From Methylobacterium sp. Leaf123 (GTDB lineage Bacteria; Pseudomonadota; Alphaproteobacteria; Rhizobiales; Beijerinckiaceae): a DNA stretch of 64,000 bases. Made by a program: the position numbers and the translations under genes. The notes beneath the pieces are model-generated. The model ran no database searches and was not told where the DNA came from. It saw only the letters and a list, made by a program, of their open reading frames with translations. The stretch spans positions 251,975 to 315,974 of the forward strand of contig NZ_LMNS01000039.1 of NCBI RefSeq assembly GCF_001423405.1. The letters run 5' to 3'. Position 1 is the stretch's first letter; each line of letters opens with the position of its first letter. Of the stretch, positions 47,531 through 55,318 are shown piece after piece.

Positions 47531-48408
47531 TGGCGGCTGCCGCCGCATCGGTCGCCACCCGGACCCTCGACCTCACCGTCGCGGGACATCGGGTGGCGAC
47601 GCCCTGTGCCGTGGTCGGGGAGGGCGCCGACGCATTGCTGCTGCCCGCCCTCTCCTCGATCTCGGCGCGCGAGGAGATGCTGCCGCTCGCCGGCGAACTC
47701 AGCGCGATGCATCGCTGCCTCGTGCCGGACTGGCCGGGCTTCGGCGCGCATGCGCGGGCGCGGCTGCCGCTGAATCCCGCCAACCTGCACGCCTTCCTCG
47801 ATGCGCTTCTGGCGGCCGCCCCCGGCCCCTACGCGCTCGGCGTCGCCGCGGGCCATGCCGCGCCCTACCTCGTGGCCGCCGCACGCCGTCATCCCGGCGC
47901 CTTCGCGCGGCTGGTGCTCGTGGCGCCGACCTGGCGCGGACCATTGCCGACCGCCATGGGGCCGGAGCGCGCCGCGTGGTTCGGCCGAATCCGCCGGGCC
48001 GTGGAGATGCCGCTCCTGGGCGAGGCGCTCTACCGCATCAACATCAGCCCGCCGATCATCGGGCGGATGATGCGCGCCCACGTCTATGCCGAGCCGAAGC
48101 ATGTGACGGCGGCCGTGATCACTGCCAAGCATCGCATCACCCGCCAGAGCCGGGGCCGGTTCGGCACCGCGGCCTTCGTGACGGGCGGCCTCGATCCGGT
48201 CGCCTCGCGCGAGGAATTCCTGGCTTCGTTCGGCGACGGGCTGCCGCCCGTGCGGGTGCTGCGTCCGGAGAAGGCGCCGCGCCGCTCGGGTGCCGAGATG
48301 GATGCGTTGATCGGCACGGGCCGCGTCTCGGCCCTCACCGTACCGGGGGCGCTGAGCGCCCACGAGGAGTTTTTCCGCGACGTCGCCGCCGCGATCCGGG
48401 CGCCCTGA
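47530..48408 (+). CDS. alpha/beta-hydrolase-fold protein lacking the nucleophile serine
   Basis: 292 residues, translationally coupled to dapD (TGATG). It has the fold layout: LLLPALSSISAREEMLPLAGELS, VPDWPGFGAHAR near residue 70, LVLVAPTWRGPLPTAMG near 130 and a final GALSAHEEFFRDVAAAI, where the His would be catalytic. At the nucleophile elbow the sequence is LGVAAGHAAPY, so the G-x-S-x-G serine is replaced by Ala. An active hydrolase is therefore unlikely, and a non-catalytic role or a different reaction is possible. Co-translation with dapD suggests a link to lysine or wall synthesis, but nothing more can be said. Confidence 0.75.
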   Translation: MAAAAASVATRTLDLTVAGHRVATPCAVVGEGADALLLPALSSISAREEMLPLAGELSAMHRCLVPDWPGFGAHARARLPLNPANLHAFLDALLAAAPGPYALGVAAGHAAPYLVAAARRHPGAFARLVLVAPTWRGPLPTAMGPERAAWFGRIRRAVEMPLLGEALYRINISPPIIGRMMRAHVYAEPKHVTAAVITAKHRITRQSRGRFGTAAFVTGGLDPVASREEFLASFGDGLPPVRVLRPEKAPRRSGAEMDALIGTGRVSALTVPGALSAHEEFFRDVAAAIRAP

Positions 48409-48572
48409 CGCCGGCCTGAAAAAGCGGCGTGGTCTGACAGCGGATCGGGACTGTGACGCATCCGTCGCACGTCCCTCCTAGACAGGCCGGAAGCATCAGT
48501 CTGAAAACTGAAGCCCGCTCCTGGCCTCCGCCACGATCCGTTCAGCCCCGGCGCCTGAAAGCTTCTCCCCCG

Positions 48573-49451
48573 ATGACCCGCCCGACCCGTGCGCCGGTGC
48601 GCTTGGCCGCCCTGCTGACGCTGATCCTGGCTGCCCCGCCCCTCCAAGTCCTCCCCCTCAGGGCTGAGCCGGCGGCCCCGGCCGGCCCGGCAACCTCCGC
48701 GCCCTCGCTGGAGAAGGACAAGCTCGCGGCCGCAGCCCCGAAGGGCTATCTCAGCGACGAGGCGACGCCGAACCTCGTGCCGATCCTACCGCCGCCCCCC
48801 GCGGGCCACTCGGCGGCGGAAGCGGCGGACCGGGCGCTCTACAATGCGACCCGAGCCTTTCAGGGCAGCCCGCGCTGGGCGCTCGCCACCAACGACGTCG
48901 CCGATGGCGGTGCCGCACTTCTCGAGGATTATGCCTGCGTCCTCGGCCAGCGCATCGACCAAGCGAGCGTGCCGGACCTGATGCGGCTCCTCGACCGGGC
49001 CCGCATCGATATCGCCCGCGCCACCCGCGTGGCCAAGCGGCGCTATCGTCGCCTGCGCCCCTTCGTCGGCAACGACCTGCCCATCTGCGTCGCCCGCACG
49101 GCCGAACTCGCCGACAGCTTCAGCTATCCCTCCGGCCATGCCAGCCAGGGATGGGCCTACGGGCTGATTATGGCGAACCTGATGCCGGAGAAGGCGACGC
49201 AGTTCCTGGTGCGCAGCCGTCTCTACGGCGAGAGCCGGGTCGTGTGCGGCGTCCATTGGCTCAGCGATGTCGAGGCCGCCCGCACCGGCGCCTCGGCGCT
49301 GGTCGCCGTGCTGCTCGCCGATCCCGGCTTCCGCACCGATCTGGAGCGCGCCCGAGCCGACCTCAAACGCGCGCTGAGCGGGGAGGGGGCAAAGCCCGAT
49401 GCGGCGCTCTGTGCCCGCGAGGATGCGGCCGCGCGCCAGCCCCTACTCTGA
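48573..49451 (+). CDS. class A (PAP2-type) acid phosphatase
   Basis: 292 residues from ATG 48573 (MTRPTRAP). A signal peptide (AALLTLILAAPPLQVLPLRAEP) precedes a Pro/Ala linker. The three-part phosphatase signature is intact: K-x6-RP as KRRYRRLRP near residue 155, PSGH in FSYPSGHASQGW near 190, and SR-x5-H-x3-D as ESRVVCGVHWLSD near 225. Class A nonspecific acid phosphatases are periplasmic and hydrolyse phosphomonoesters. The frame extends to 48453 but that adds a region before the signal peptide. No pho-box was recognised. It converges with the SNase-like gene 55 bases on. Confidence 0.93.
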   Translation: MTRPTRAPVRLAALLTLILAAPPLQVLPLRAEPAAPAGPATSAPSLEKDKLAAAAPKGYLSDEATPNLVPILPPPPAGHSAAEAADRALYNATRAFQGSPRWALATNDVADGGAALLEDYACVLGQRIDQASVPDLMRLLDRARIDIARATRVAKRRYRRLRPFVGNDLPICVARTAELADSFSYPSGHASQGWAYGLIMANLMPEKATQFLVRSRLYGESRVVCGVHWLSDVEAARTGASALVAVLLADPGFRTDLERARADLKRALSGEGAKPDAALCAREDAAARQPLL

Positions 49452-49506
49452 CGAAGCCGGGATCTCGCCGGCTGCGCTAGGCTGGGGGCTTACCGCCCCC
49501 GGCGCC

Positions 49507-50874
49507 TCACCGCTTCCAGACGCCCAGCCGCTCGGTACGGGCGTGGTCCTCGGCCGCCGCGAGATCCGGCGTCGCCTCCGACGAGGCGCGACCGCCGCCG
49601 TTGAACAGCACCACCTCAGAGAGGTCGCGGCCCTCGACGGTGCAGATATGCGCGCTGCTGCCGGGCGCGGGTTGGCAGGTCACCGAGCGCTTGCGGAGAT
49701 ACTTGCTCAACTCGTCGGACTGGCCGCCGCGGACCCACTCGACGCCGAACAGGCGCACGACCTTGCCACCGACTCGCAGCGTCGCCGTGTCGATCACTTC
49801 CGGCACGCCGACGATGGCGTTGGCGCTATTGCTACCCTTGCGCGGCGCCTCCGGCTCGGTCGGGCGCTCAGTGGCATTGCCCGGCGCATCCGTGGGCGGT
49901 GCGTCGGCGGCCGGCTCCTCCGTCGCCGAGCCACGATCCGCGGCCGGGGGCGATCCGGCCGGCGCGGTCTGCGGGGCCTGGGTTTCGGCGGTCTGCTGGG
50001 CGGGGCGACTGGATTCCTCCGTGTCGCGTCCGCTCAAGGAGAGCGCCGCGACGAGGCCCGCGCCCGCCAAGGCGCCGAACGCCATCAGCAGAACCGGCCG
50101 GCGGCTGCCGGCCGCGAAGGCATCCTCGGCGCGGTCGCGGATTCGGGCCGCCGTCTGGCGGGGCTGAAGCCCACCGGCCACGCGCCGCCAGCCGTCTCCG
50201 ACGCGGGCGCGCGCCTCGGCAAGGCGCTCTGCCGTGTTCGGCGAGGACTCGGCCGGATCGAGGGAGGCGCTGACCGGTGCGGGCCTCGGCCGGGCCTTCA
50301 GCCGCTCGGCGAGGCGGCTGCGCCAGCCCTCGACGGTCTCGCTCGCGGCGCTCGCGAGCGCCCGGCTGCGCTCGGCGGAGCTGGTCGCAAGCGAGCGCGC
50401 CAGCGCCGATTGCGTTTCCACGAAACGGGCGCCCGCGGCCCGCACGTCGGCGATGGTGTCGCGGGCGGGTTCCGGCTCCGGTTCGGGGGCAGGGGGGAGA
50501 AACAGCGGCGCGTGCTGCTCACGAAGTTCTTCGACCAAGTCGTGCAGGGTCAGCGGCACCCCGGCGCCCGCCTCGCCCCGCAGGCGCACCGCGCCGGTTC
50601 GATCGACGATCCGGTAGCCGGGCACCCCGTCGGCGGGCTCGACGAAGCCCTCGGCGATCAGAGCCAGCGTCCGGCGGGCCACCGGCCGCGCGCCGCGCCG
50701 GTCGAGCTCGGCCAGGATCAGCGCGCGGATCCGGCGGTCGTCCTCGGAGACCGGCGCCTCCGGCGGGGCCGTCGTCTCGTCCTTGCTCCGGCCTGCGGCC
50801 TTTGCCGATCCCTTCACGCGTGCGATGCCCTGTTCTCGTTCGTCGCCGGGGCGCCCGCTCACGGCGGCGCCCAT
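49507..50874 (-). CDS. membrane-anchored protein with degenerate SNase-like domain
   Basis: 455 residues. The N-terminal region (1-180) is rich in Arg, Ala, Glu and Pro and may be largely disordered. One transmembrane helix is predicted at about 265-290 (RPVLLMAFGALAGAGLVAALSLSG). After an acidic Pro/Ala/Glu linker, residues 360-455 resemble a staphylococcal-nuclease-like OB fold (VIDTATLRVGGKVVRLFGVEWVRGGQSDELSKYL and RDLSEVVLFNGGGRASSE...AEDHARTERLGVWKR). The GDT-type metal Asp pair, the E of APE, and the second catalytic Arg are not clear, so nuclease activity is doubtful. It may bind nucleic acid or protein at the membrane. Confidence 0.7.
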   Translation of the reverse strand: MGAAVSGRPGDEREQGIARVKGSAKAAGRSKDETTAPPEAPVSEDDRRIRALILAELDRRGARPVARRTLALIAEGFVEPADGVPGYRIVDRTGAVRLRGEAGAGVPLTLHDLVEELREQHAPLFLPPAPEPEPEPARDTIADVRAAGARFVETQSALARSLATSSAERSRALASAASETVEGWRSRLAERLKARPRPAPVSASLDPAESSPNTAERLAEARARVGDGWRRVAGGLQPRQTAARIRDRAEDAFAAGSRRPVLLMAFGALAGAGLVAALSLSGRDTEESSRPAQQTAETQAPQTAPAGSPPAADRGSATEEPAADAPPTDAPGNATERPTEPEAPRKGSNSANAIVGVPEVIDTATLRVGGKVVRLFGVEWVRGGQSDELSKYLRKRSVTCQPAPGSSAHICTVEGRDLSEVVLFNGGGRASSEATPDLAAAEDHARTERLGVWKR

Positions 50875-50969
50875 CGGCTGCTTCTACAACATGGACCGGC
50901 CGGAGTATCCGGTCGATGCGGCGGCTGATCCTGCAGGATGATCGCTTGGAGCCATCATCCTGTTTCCCG

Positions 50970-51764
50970 TCAGGCCCCCGCCCGGCTCAGGACGCGGCTC
51001 GCCTCCGACACGATGACCGGTGCGCCCCCGGCAAAGCTCACCGTCAGCGTGAGTTCGGCGACCCCCTGCGAACGCGCGCCGCGCGCCGGACTGACGGCGG
51101 TGAAATCGTGGACGATGCGCACGAGGCAGGTGGCGCTGGGTCCGTCGCAGGCGATCCGCGGCTCCCCGTGCGGCTCGTAGCGCCGCTCGGGCCAGCGCTG
51201 CGCGAAGCGCCGCTTCTCGGCCAGGAGCGCGTGGGTGGTCATGACACGGCCGTGGAAGCGCACCGTGCTGCCGTAGAAGCGGGGCGCGGCGGACAGCATC
51301 GCGCCGTTGGGCGCCGACACGCTGTCGAGATAGCCGAGGCTCAGGCGACGCGCCGCCACGGCCCAATCGGAGAAGCGCGGATCCGGCTCGGCGCGGGCCA
51401 TGTTCGCGGCGGGCGGGGCAGGGCGGTGCATCCGGGCGGTGTGCGAGTGATTTTCTTCGCGCGCCCGCTCGCGGATGGCGGCCCGGCGGGCGCGGCGCAT
51501 CTCGGCGGCACGGGTGCGGTCCTGGCGGTGCATGTCCCGCCGGGCGGGGGAGGGGGCCGCGGCCCGGCGCGAGCGGCTTCCGGCCTCGGGTTCGACCTCG
51601 AAACGGGGGGCGGATTTGGCCGCCGGCTTCGCCCGCTCGCCGCCGGCCGGGGCAGCGTCGGATTTGGCCGGTGGGTCGATCCAGTTCGATCCCTGCTGGG
51701 CCAGGGCGCCTCCCGCCGCGCAGGCCGAGGAGAGGAGAAGGGTCAGAAACAGGACGGGGCGCAT
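50970..51764 (-). CDS. hypothetical periplasmic protein
   Basis: 264 residues. The signal peptide MRPVLFLTLLLSSACAAGGALAQQ has no proper lipobox at its cysteine, so cleavage near residue 23 is more likely. Residues 30-130 are highly charged and Arg-rich (RSRRAAAPSPARRDMHRQDRTRAAEMRRARR). The C-terminal 130 residues look folded (RFYGSTVRFHGRVMTTHALLAEKRRFAQRWPERRYEPH...CDGPSATCLVRIVHDFTAVSPARGARSQGVAELTLTVSF), with Cys-x6-Cys. It resembles the conserved domain of unknown function in Hyphomicrobiales secreted proteins, but I cannot name it. Confidence 0.65.
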   Translation of the reverse strand: MRPVLFLTLLLSSACAAGGALAQQGSNWIDPPAKSDAAPAGGERAKPAAKSAPRFEVEPEAGSRSRRAAAPSPARRDMHRQDRTRAAEMRRARRAAIRERAREENHSHTARMHRPAPPAANMARAEPDPRFSDWAVAARRLSLGYLDSVSAPNGAMLSAAPRFYGSTVRFHGRVMTTHALLAEKRRFAQRWPERRYEPHGEPRIACDGPSATCLVRIVHDFTAVSPARGARSQGVAELTLTVSFAGGAPVIVSEASRVLSRAGA

Positions 51765-52328
51765 GACGGGACCGATCGGGCGAGCAGGCCTGAAGATGCC
51801 TCGCGGAAGGCCGGGTCACCGTCGGCGCTCACCTCGGATGGGTGACGGCGGCCGGCACTCCGCGGAAGGCGGTCGGTGAGACGGAACGCGTGATGGCACC
51901 GCTACGGTTCCACGCCTTTCTGCCACCGGCTTCGTGCCTACACCGAGTCGGGCGCCCGTGCGACCGGCGCCAGCGCCGGAAGGCCTGTTACCCCCGCTGT
52001 CCCGGCTTCCCTGGGCACAGTCCCCAATGCGGAACCCGTGCGGCGCGGCCTCGCCCCGCGCCCTTGCCATCGCGCGGGAAGAGCCCACCTTGAGCGTAAG
52101 ATCCCGGCTCGTCCTGCGCGCGAACGATTGCAGGCCGGGCGGGCCCGGTGCCAAGCATCGGGCGGGATCACCGAGGACGGGTCCGGGCCCCTCTGACGGT
52201 CGAGGCGTCGACCGTGATGTCGGATCCTTTCACCGCTGGCGCGAACGCGGCGCGGAAGCGTGCGAGGATATCCCTGTGCCGGCCATGCTGGTTTTCCTGT
52301 TCCGGCCCCAAGCGAGCGGAGCGGCGGC
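51765..52328. other. intergenic region upstream of the lipid kinase gene
   Basis: 564 GC-rich bases with no well-supported gene. From ATG 52217 a short plus-strand frame begins MSDPFTAGANAAR, which resembles the start of ribosome modulation factor-like peptides, but the match ends within about 15 residues and it may be a decayed relic (see findings). Several long reverse-strand frames here are GC-driven shadows. Confidence 0.35.
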
Positions 52329-53258
52329 TTGAGCGCGCCCTCGCAGACCGGGAAGCGCCGCGCCCTCCTTCTCGTGAACGCCAAGGCGCGCAGCGGGTCC
52401 GCGCCGCTGGATTCGATCCGCACGATTCTGCGCGAGGGGGGACTCGACCTCATCGAGCCGGAGGGCAGCGCCGATTGCAAGGAGGTGATCGGGCGGCATG
52501 CGAGTTCCGTCGATCTGGTGATCCTCGGCGGCGGTGACGGCACCATGAACGCGGCGGCGCCGGCCCTGGTCGAGACGGGGCTGCCCTTCGGCATCCTGCC
52601 GCTCGGCACCGCCAACGATCTTGCCCGCTCCCTCGGCCTGCCCCTTGAGCCGGAGCCGGCCGCCCGCGTGATCCCGACCGCGCCGGAGAAGGCGATCGAC
52701 CTCGGCTGGGTCAACGGGCACTACTATTTCAACGTTGCGAGCGTCGGCTTTTCCGCCGATCTCGCCGGCGAGCTGACGGCGGAAGCCAAGAAGGCCTGGG
52801 GCACGGTGGGTTATGCCATCGCGGCCTTCCGGCTCCTGCGCCGTGCCCGCCCCTTCACCGTGACGATCGAGCATGATGGCCAGACCGAGAAGGTGACGAC
52901 CATCCAGGCCTCGGTCGGCAACGGGCGCCATTACGGCGGCGGCATGACCGTGCAGGAAGACGCCACCGTCGATGACGGACGGCTCGATTTCTACAGTTTG
53001 GAGGTCGCCCATTGGTGGCGGCTGATCGCGCTGCTGCCGGCCCTGCGCCGTGGGACACACGGCAAGGCCGCGGATGTGCGTGCCTTCGAGACCACAGAGC
53101 TGGTGCTGAAGACGCGCAAGCCGCGGGCGGTCAACACCGACGGCGAGTTGACCACCTGGACGCCGGCCCATTTCAAGGTGATGCCGAAGGCGGTGCGCGT
53201 TCTGGCGCCGCTGGACGCCGCGCCCGGCAACAACAGCCGGTTCCCTCTCCCCTTCTGA
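52329..53258 (+). CDS. YegS/DgkA-type lipid kinase
   Basis: 309 residues from TTG 52329 (LSAPSQTGKRRALLLVNAKARSGS); a GTG at 52260 is possible but adds sequence with no family match. The diacylglycerol-kinase catalytic domain has LLLVNAKARSGS at the start, the nucleotide loop VILGGGDGTMNAAAP near residue 66, and FGILPLGTANDLARSLGLP near 88. The C-terminal beta domain has NGHYYFNVASVGFSAD and NGRHYGGGMTVQEDATVDDG. The D-G-E-like tail VNTDGELTT is present. Such enzymes phosphorylate diacylglycerol or related lipids. terC follows after 15 bases. Confidence 0.9.
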   Translation: MSAPSQTGKRRALLLVNAKARSGSAPLDSIRTILREGGLDLIEPEGSADCKEVIGRHASSVDLVILGGGDGTMNAAAPALVETGLPFGILPLGTANDLARSLGLPLEPEPAARVIPTAPEKAIDLGWVNGHYYFNVASVGFSADLAGELTAEAKKAWGTVGYAIAAFRLLRRARPFTVTIEHDGQTEKVTTIQASVGNGRHYGGGMTVQEDATVDDGRLDFYSLEVAHWWRLIALLPALRRGTHGKAADVRAFETTELVLKTRKPRAVNTDGELTTWTPAHFKVMPKAVRVLAPLDAAPGNNSRFPLPF

Positions 53259-53273
53259 ACCCCGGACCTGCCC

Positions 53274-54020
53274 GTGGACAGCTTGCTTCACCTCGCCGCC
53301 GATCCCACCGCCTGGGTGGCGTTGGCGACCCTCGTGGTGATGGAGGTCGTCCTCGGCATCGACAATCTGATCTTCATCTCGATCGTCACCAACAAGCTGC
53401 CCGAGGCCGAGCGGAGCCGGGCGCGGCGCTTGGGCATCGGCCTCGCGCTGATCCTGCGGCTGGCGTTGCTCGGCACGGTGGCCTGGATCGTCCACCTGAC
53501 CGAGCCGGTCTTCGCGGTGCTGGGCAAGAGCTTCTCCTGGCGCGATCTGATCCTCATCGCCGGCGGCCTGTTCCTGCTGTGGAAGGCGACCAAGGAGATC
53601 CACCACAGCGTCGATCCGAGCCCGGAGGAGAAGCCCGGTAGCCGGGCGGCGGTCACCTTCGGCTCGGCCATCGGCCAGATCCTGGTGCTCGACCTCGTCT
53701 TCTCGATCGATTCGATCATCACCGCTGTCGGCATGACCGAGCACGTGCCGATCATGGTCATCGCCGTCGTCACCGCCGTGACCGTGATGCTGATTGCCGC
53801 GAACCCGCTGTCGCGCTTCATTGCTGCCAACCCCACCGTGGTGATGCTGGCGCTCGGCTTCCTCATCATGATCGGCATGACGCTGATCGCCGAGGGCTTC
53901 GGGGCGCATGTGCCGAAGGGCTATATCTACACCGCCATGGCGTTCTCGGCCGGCGTGGAGGGTCTCAACATGGTGGCCCGCCGCCGCAGACGATCGAAGT
54001 CCTCGACGGGCGGTGTCTGA
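53274..54020 (+). CDS. TerC family integral membrane protein
   Basis: 248 residues from GTG 53274. Seven or so hydrophobic helices carry the TerC hallmarks: EVVLGIDNLIFISIVTNKLP near residue 27, LSWRDLILIAGGLFLLWKATKEIH near 90, and GQILVLDLVFSIDSIITAVGMT near 125, where the Asp residues probably bind metal. TerC/MntX proteins act in metal (mainly Mn2+) export or metallation of exported proteins. No yybP-ykoY riboswitch is visible; the gene follows the lipid kinase by 15 bases and is probably cotranscribed. The ATG codons downstream would remove the first helix. Confidence 0.93.
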   Translation: MDSLLHLAADPTAWVALATLVVMEVVLGIDNLIFISIVTNKLPEAERSRARRLGIGLALILRLALLGTVAWIVHLTEPVFAVLGKSFSWRDLILIAGGLFLLWKATKEIHHSVDPSPEEKPGSRAAVTFGSAIGQILVLDLVFSIDSIITAVGMTEHVPIMVIAVVTAVTVMLIAANPLSRFIAANPTVVMLALGFLIMIGMTLIAEGFGAHVPKGYIYTAMAFSAGVEGLNMVARRRRRSKSSTGGV

Positions 54021-54322
54021 AGCGTGGCAGTTTTCCCGTGAAAACTGCCGGGACCGGCTGAGAGGGCATCCCGTTTCCGGGGCCGTTGCCCCCGGTCGCG
54101 TTGGCTACGGCGAGTGAGGCCAGGGCGTGCCCAGTTCCGGCGCCGGGCTCGTTCGGATCGCGCGTTTCACGTGCGTCCAAGTGCGGTCGATCCGAGCGAG
54201 GCGGTCAACGGACGGTAAGGCATGGCGGCCGATGCCTGACTATTTCAGCCAGCGCGGTAAGGGTCCGTTCACGTAGAACCGGGTGTTTAGGCCGTATGAC
54301 CTGAACCCAGGCGACTGCTCGC
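54021..54322. other. intergenic region between terC and a hypothetical gene
   Basis: 302 bases. A 10-bp perfect hairpin (GGCAGTTTTC / GAAAACTGCC, 54026-54049, 4-nt loop) directly follows the terC stop and may be its terminator, though no U-run follows. The sequence TTTCACGTG at about 54166-54174 resembles half of a parS site only. Confidence 0.45.
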
Positions 54323-55240
54323 ATGCGCTTCCTTCTCGCACCGGCCCTGCTCGCTGCCGCGTGCGGATCCTCCCTCGCAGCTACACCTTCGCCGTACCGC
54401 GCAGCCCTCGCGGCGGCCGGCGGCTGCGGCGTGCATCGTGTCCTTGCGGAGGAGAGGCTTGGCCGGCTCGGCGCCCTCACGGGACCCACCGTACCGCAGG
54501 GCGAGGCCGACCTGTTCGGCAAGCCGGCGGGGCAGTGGAGCGAGGACGAGATCCGCGACGCCGTTGCCGCCTTCGCGGCCTGCGAGACCCGGTCGGGGTC
54601 GGCTCGCATCGGAGTGAGCGAGCGCCTCGCCCGCGACCTGCGCGGCCTGGAGACGGCCCTGCGCCGCGCCATCGTCGTCGGACATACCCGCGCACCCGTC
54701 GAGGCGAGCGAGGAGTGGGCACCGCCCAGGGGCGGTCGCGGTGGCAGTTCGACTGGGCCAAGCCAGCTTCGACAGGGCCCGGCCTTCACCCCCGCCCTGC
54801 GGAGTGGCGGACCGCCGGTGGAAGCGCCGCGCGCGCTCGCCACCATGCCCGTTATCTCCCCCGATGCGCGGGACGACGCGCCGCCTGTCCGAGCTTGGCA
54901 AGCACAGCCGACGGCCGCCGATGCGGCGGGCGAGCCGCCTCGCCCCGCCACGGCGTCGGTTGCTGCGCACCGGCCGCCGACGGAGCGGACCCCATGCTCG
55001 GTCGGCCTTGACACCTTCGACCTGCTCCAGGCCGAGATGCGTCTGTCCGAGGCCGAGGGCCTGCTCGGCTGCCGCGGCACCATCGACGCCACCGCGACCA
55101 TCCCCGGGCTCGGCACCTTCGAGACCTATCTCTGGTCGGACCGCGGCGGCGGTGGCACCGTCACGCTGGTCTTTCAGAACAAGCGCCTGCGCTCGAAGGC
55201 GCAGCGCGGCCTCGGCGCCGAAACCGGGCGCGGCGGCTGA
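54323..55240 (+). CDS. hypothetical secreted protein, possible SmpA/BLIP-like C-terminal domain
   Basis: 305 residues. The signal peptide MRFLLAPALLAAACGSSLAATP precedes three parts: a helical region with paired cysteines (GGCGVHRVLAEERLG and FAACETRSG), a Pro/Ala/Gly-rich linker of about 90 residues, and a C-terminal domain beginning SVGLDTFDLLQAEMRLSEAEGLLGCRG. That last part follows the pattern F..l..gMs..Ev..llG..g of the SmpA/BamE-like fold. The cysteines of the C-domain could pair. It is a likely periplasmic protein; function unknown. Confidence 0.6.
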   Translation: MRFLLAPALLAAACGSSLAATPSPYRAALAAAGGCGVHRVLAEERLGRLGALTGPTVPQGEADLFGKPAGQWSEDEIRDAVAAFAACETRSGSARIGVSERLARDLRGLETALRRAIVVGHTRAPVEASEEWAPPRGGRGGSSTGPSQLRQGPAFTPALRSGGPPVEAPRALATMPVISPDARDDAPPVRAWQAQPTAADAAGEPPRPATASVAAHRPPTERTPCSVGLDTFDLLQAEMRLSEAEGLLGCRGTIDATATIPGLGTFETYLWSDRGGGGTVTLVFQNKRLRSKAQRGLGAETGRGG

Positions 55241-55272
55241 ACCGGGTTACCGCCGAGATTTCGGGGACTTTC

Positions 55273-55285
55273 GGGGCAGCGCCCC
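55273..55285. terminator. short hairpin between convergent genes
   Basis: GGGGC-AGC-GCCCC forms a 5-bp stem with a tight loop in the 78-base gap between the secreted-protein gene and poxB. It could serve as a weak bidirectional terminator. Confidence 0.3.
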
Positions 55286-55318
55286 CCATTCCCGAGGGCG
55301 CGCTGCGGCCGGATCGGT

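Noticed and set aside
54160..54180. TTTCACGTG half-site as parS
   Set aside because: Only one half of the palindrome is present.
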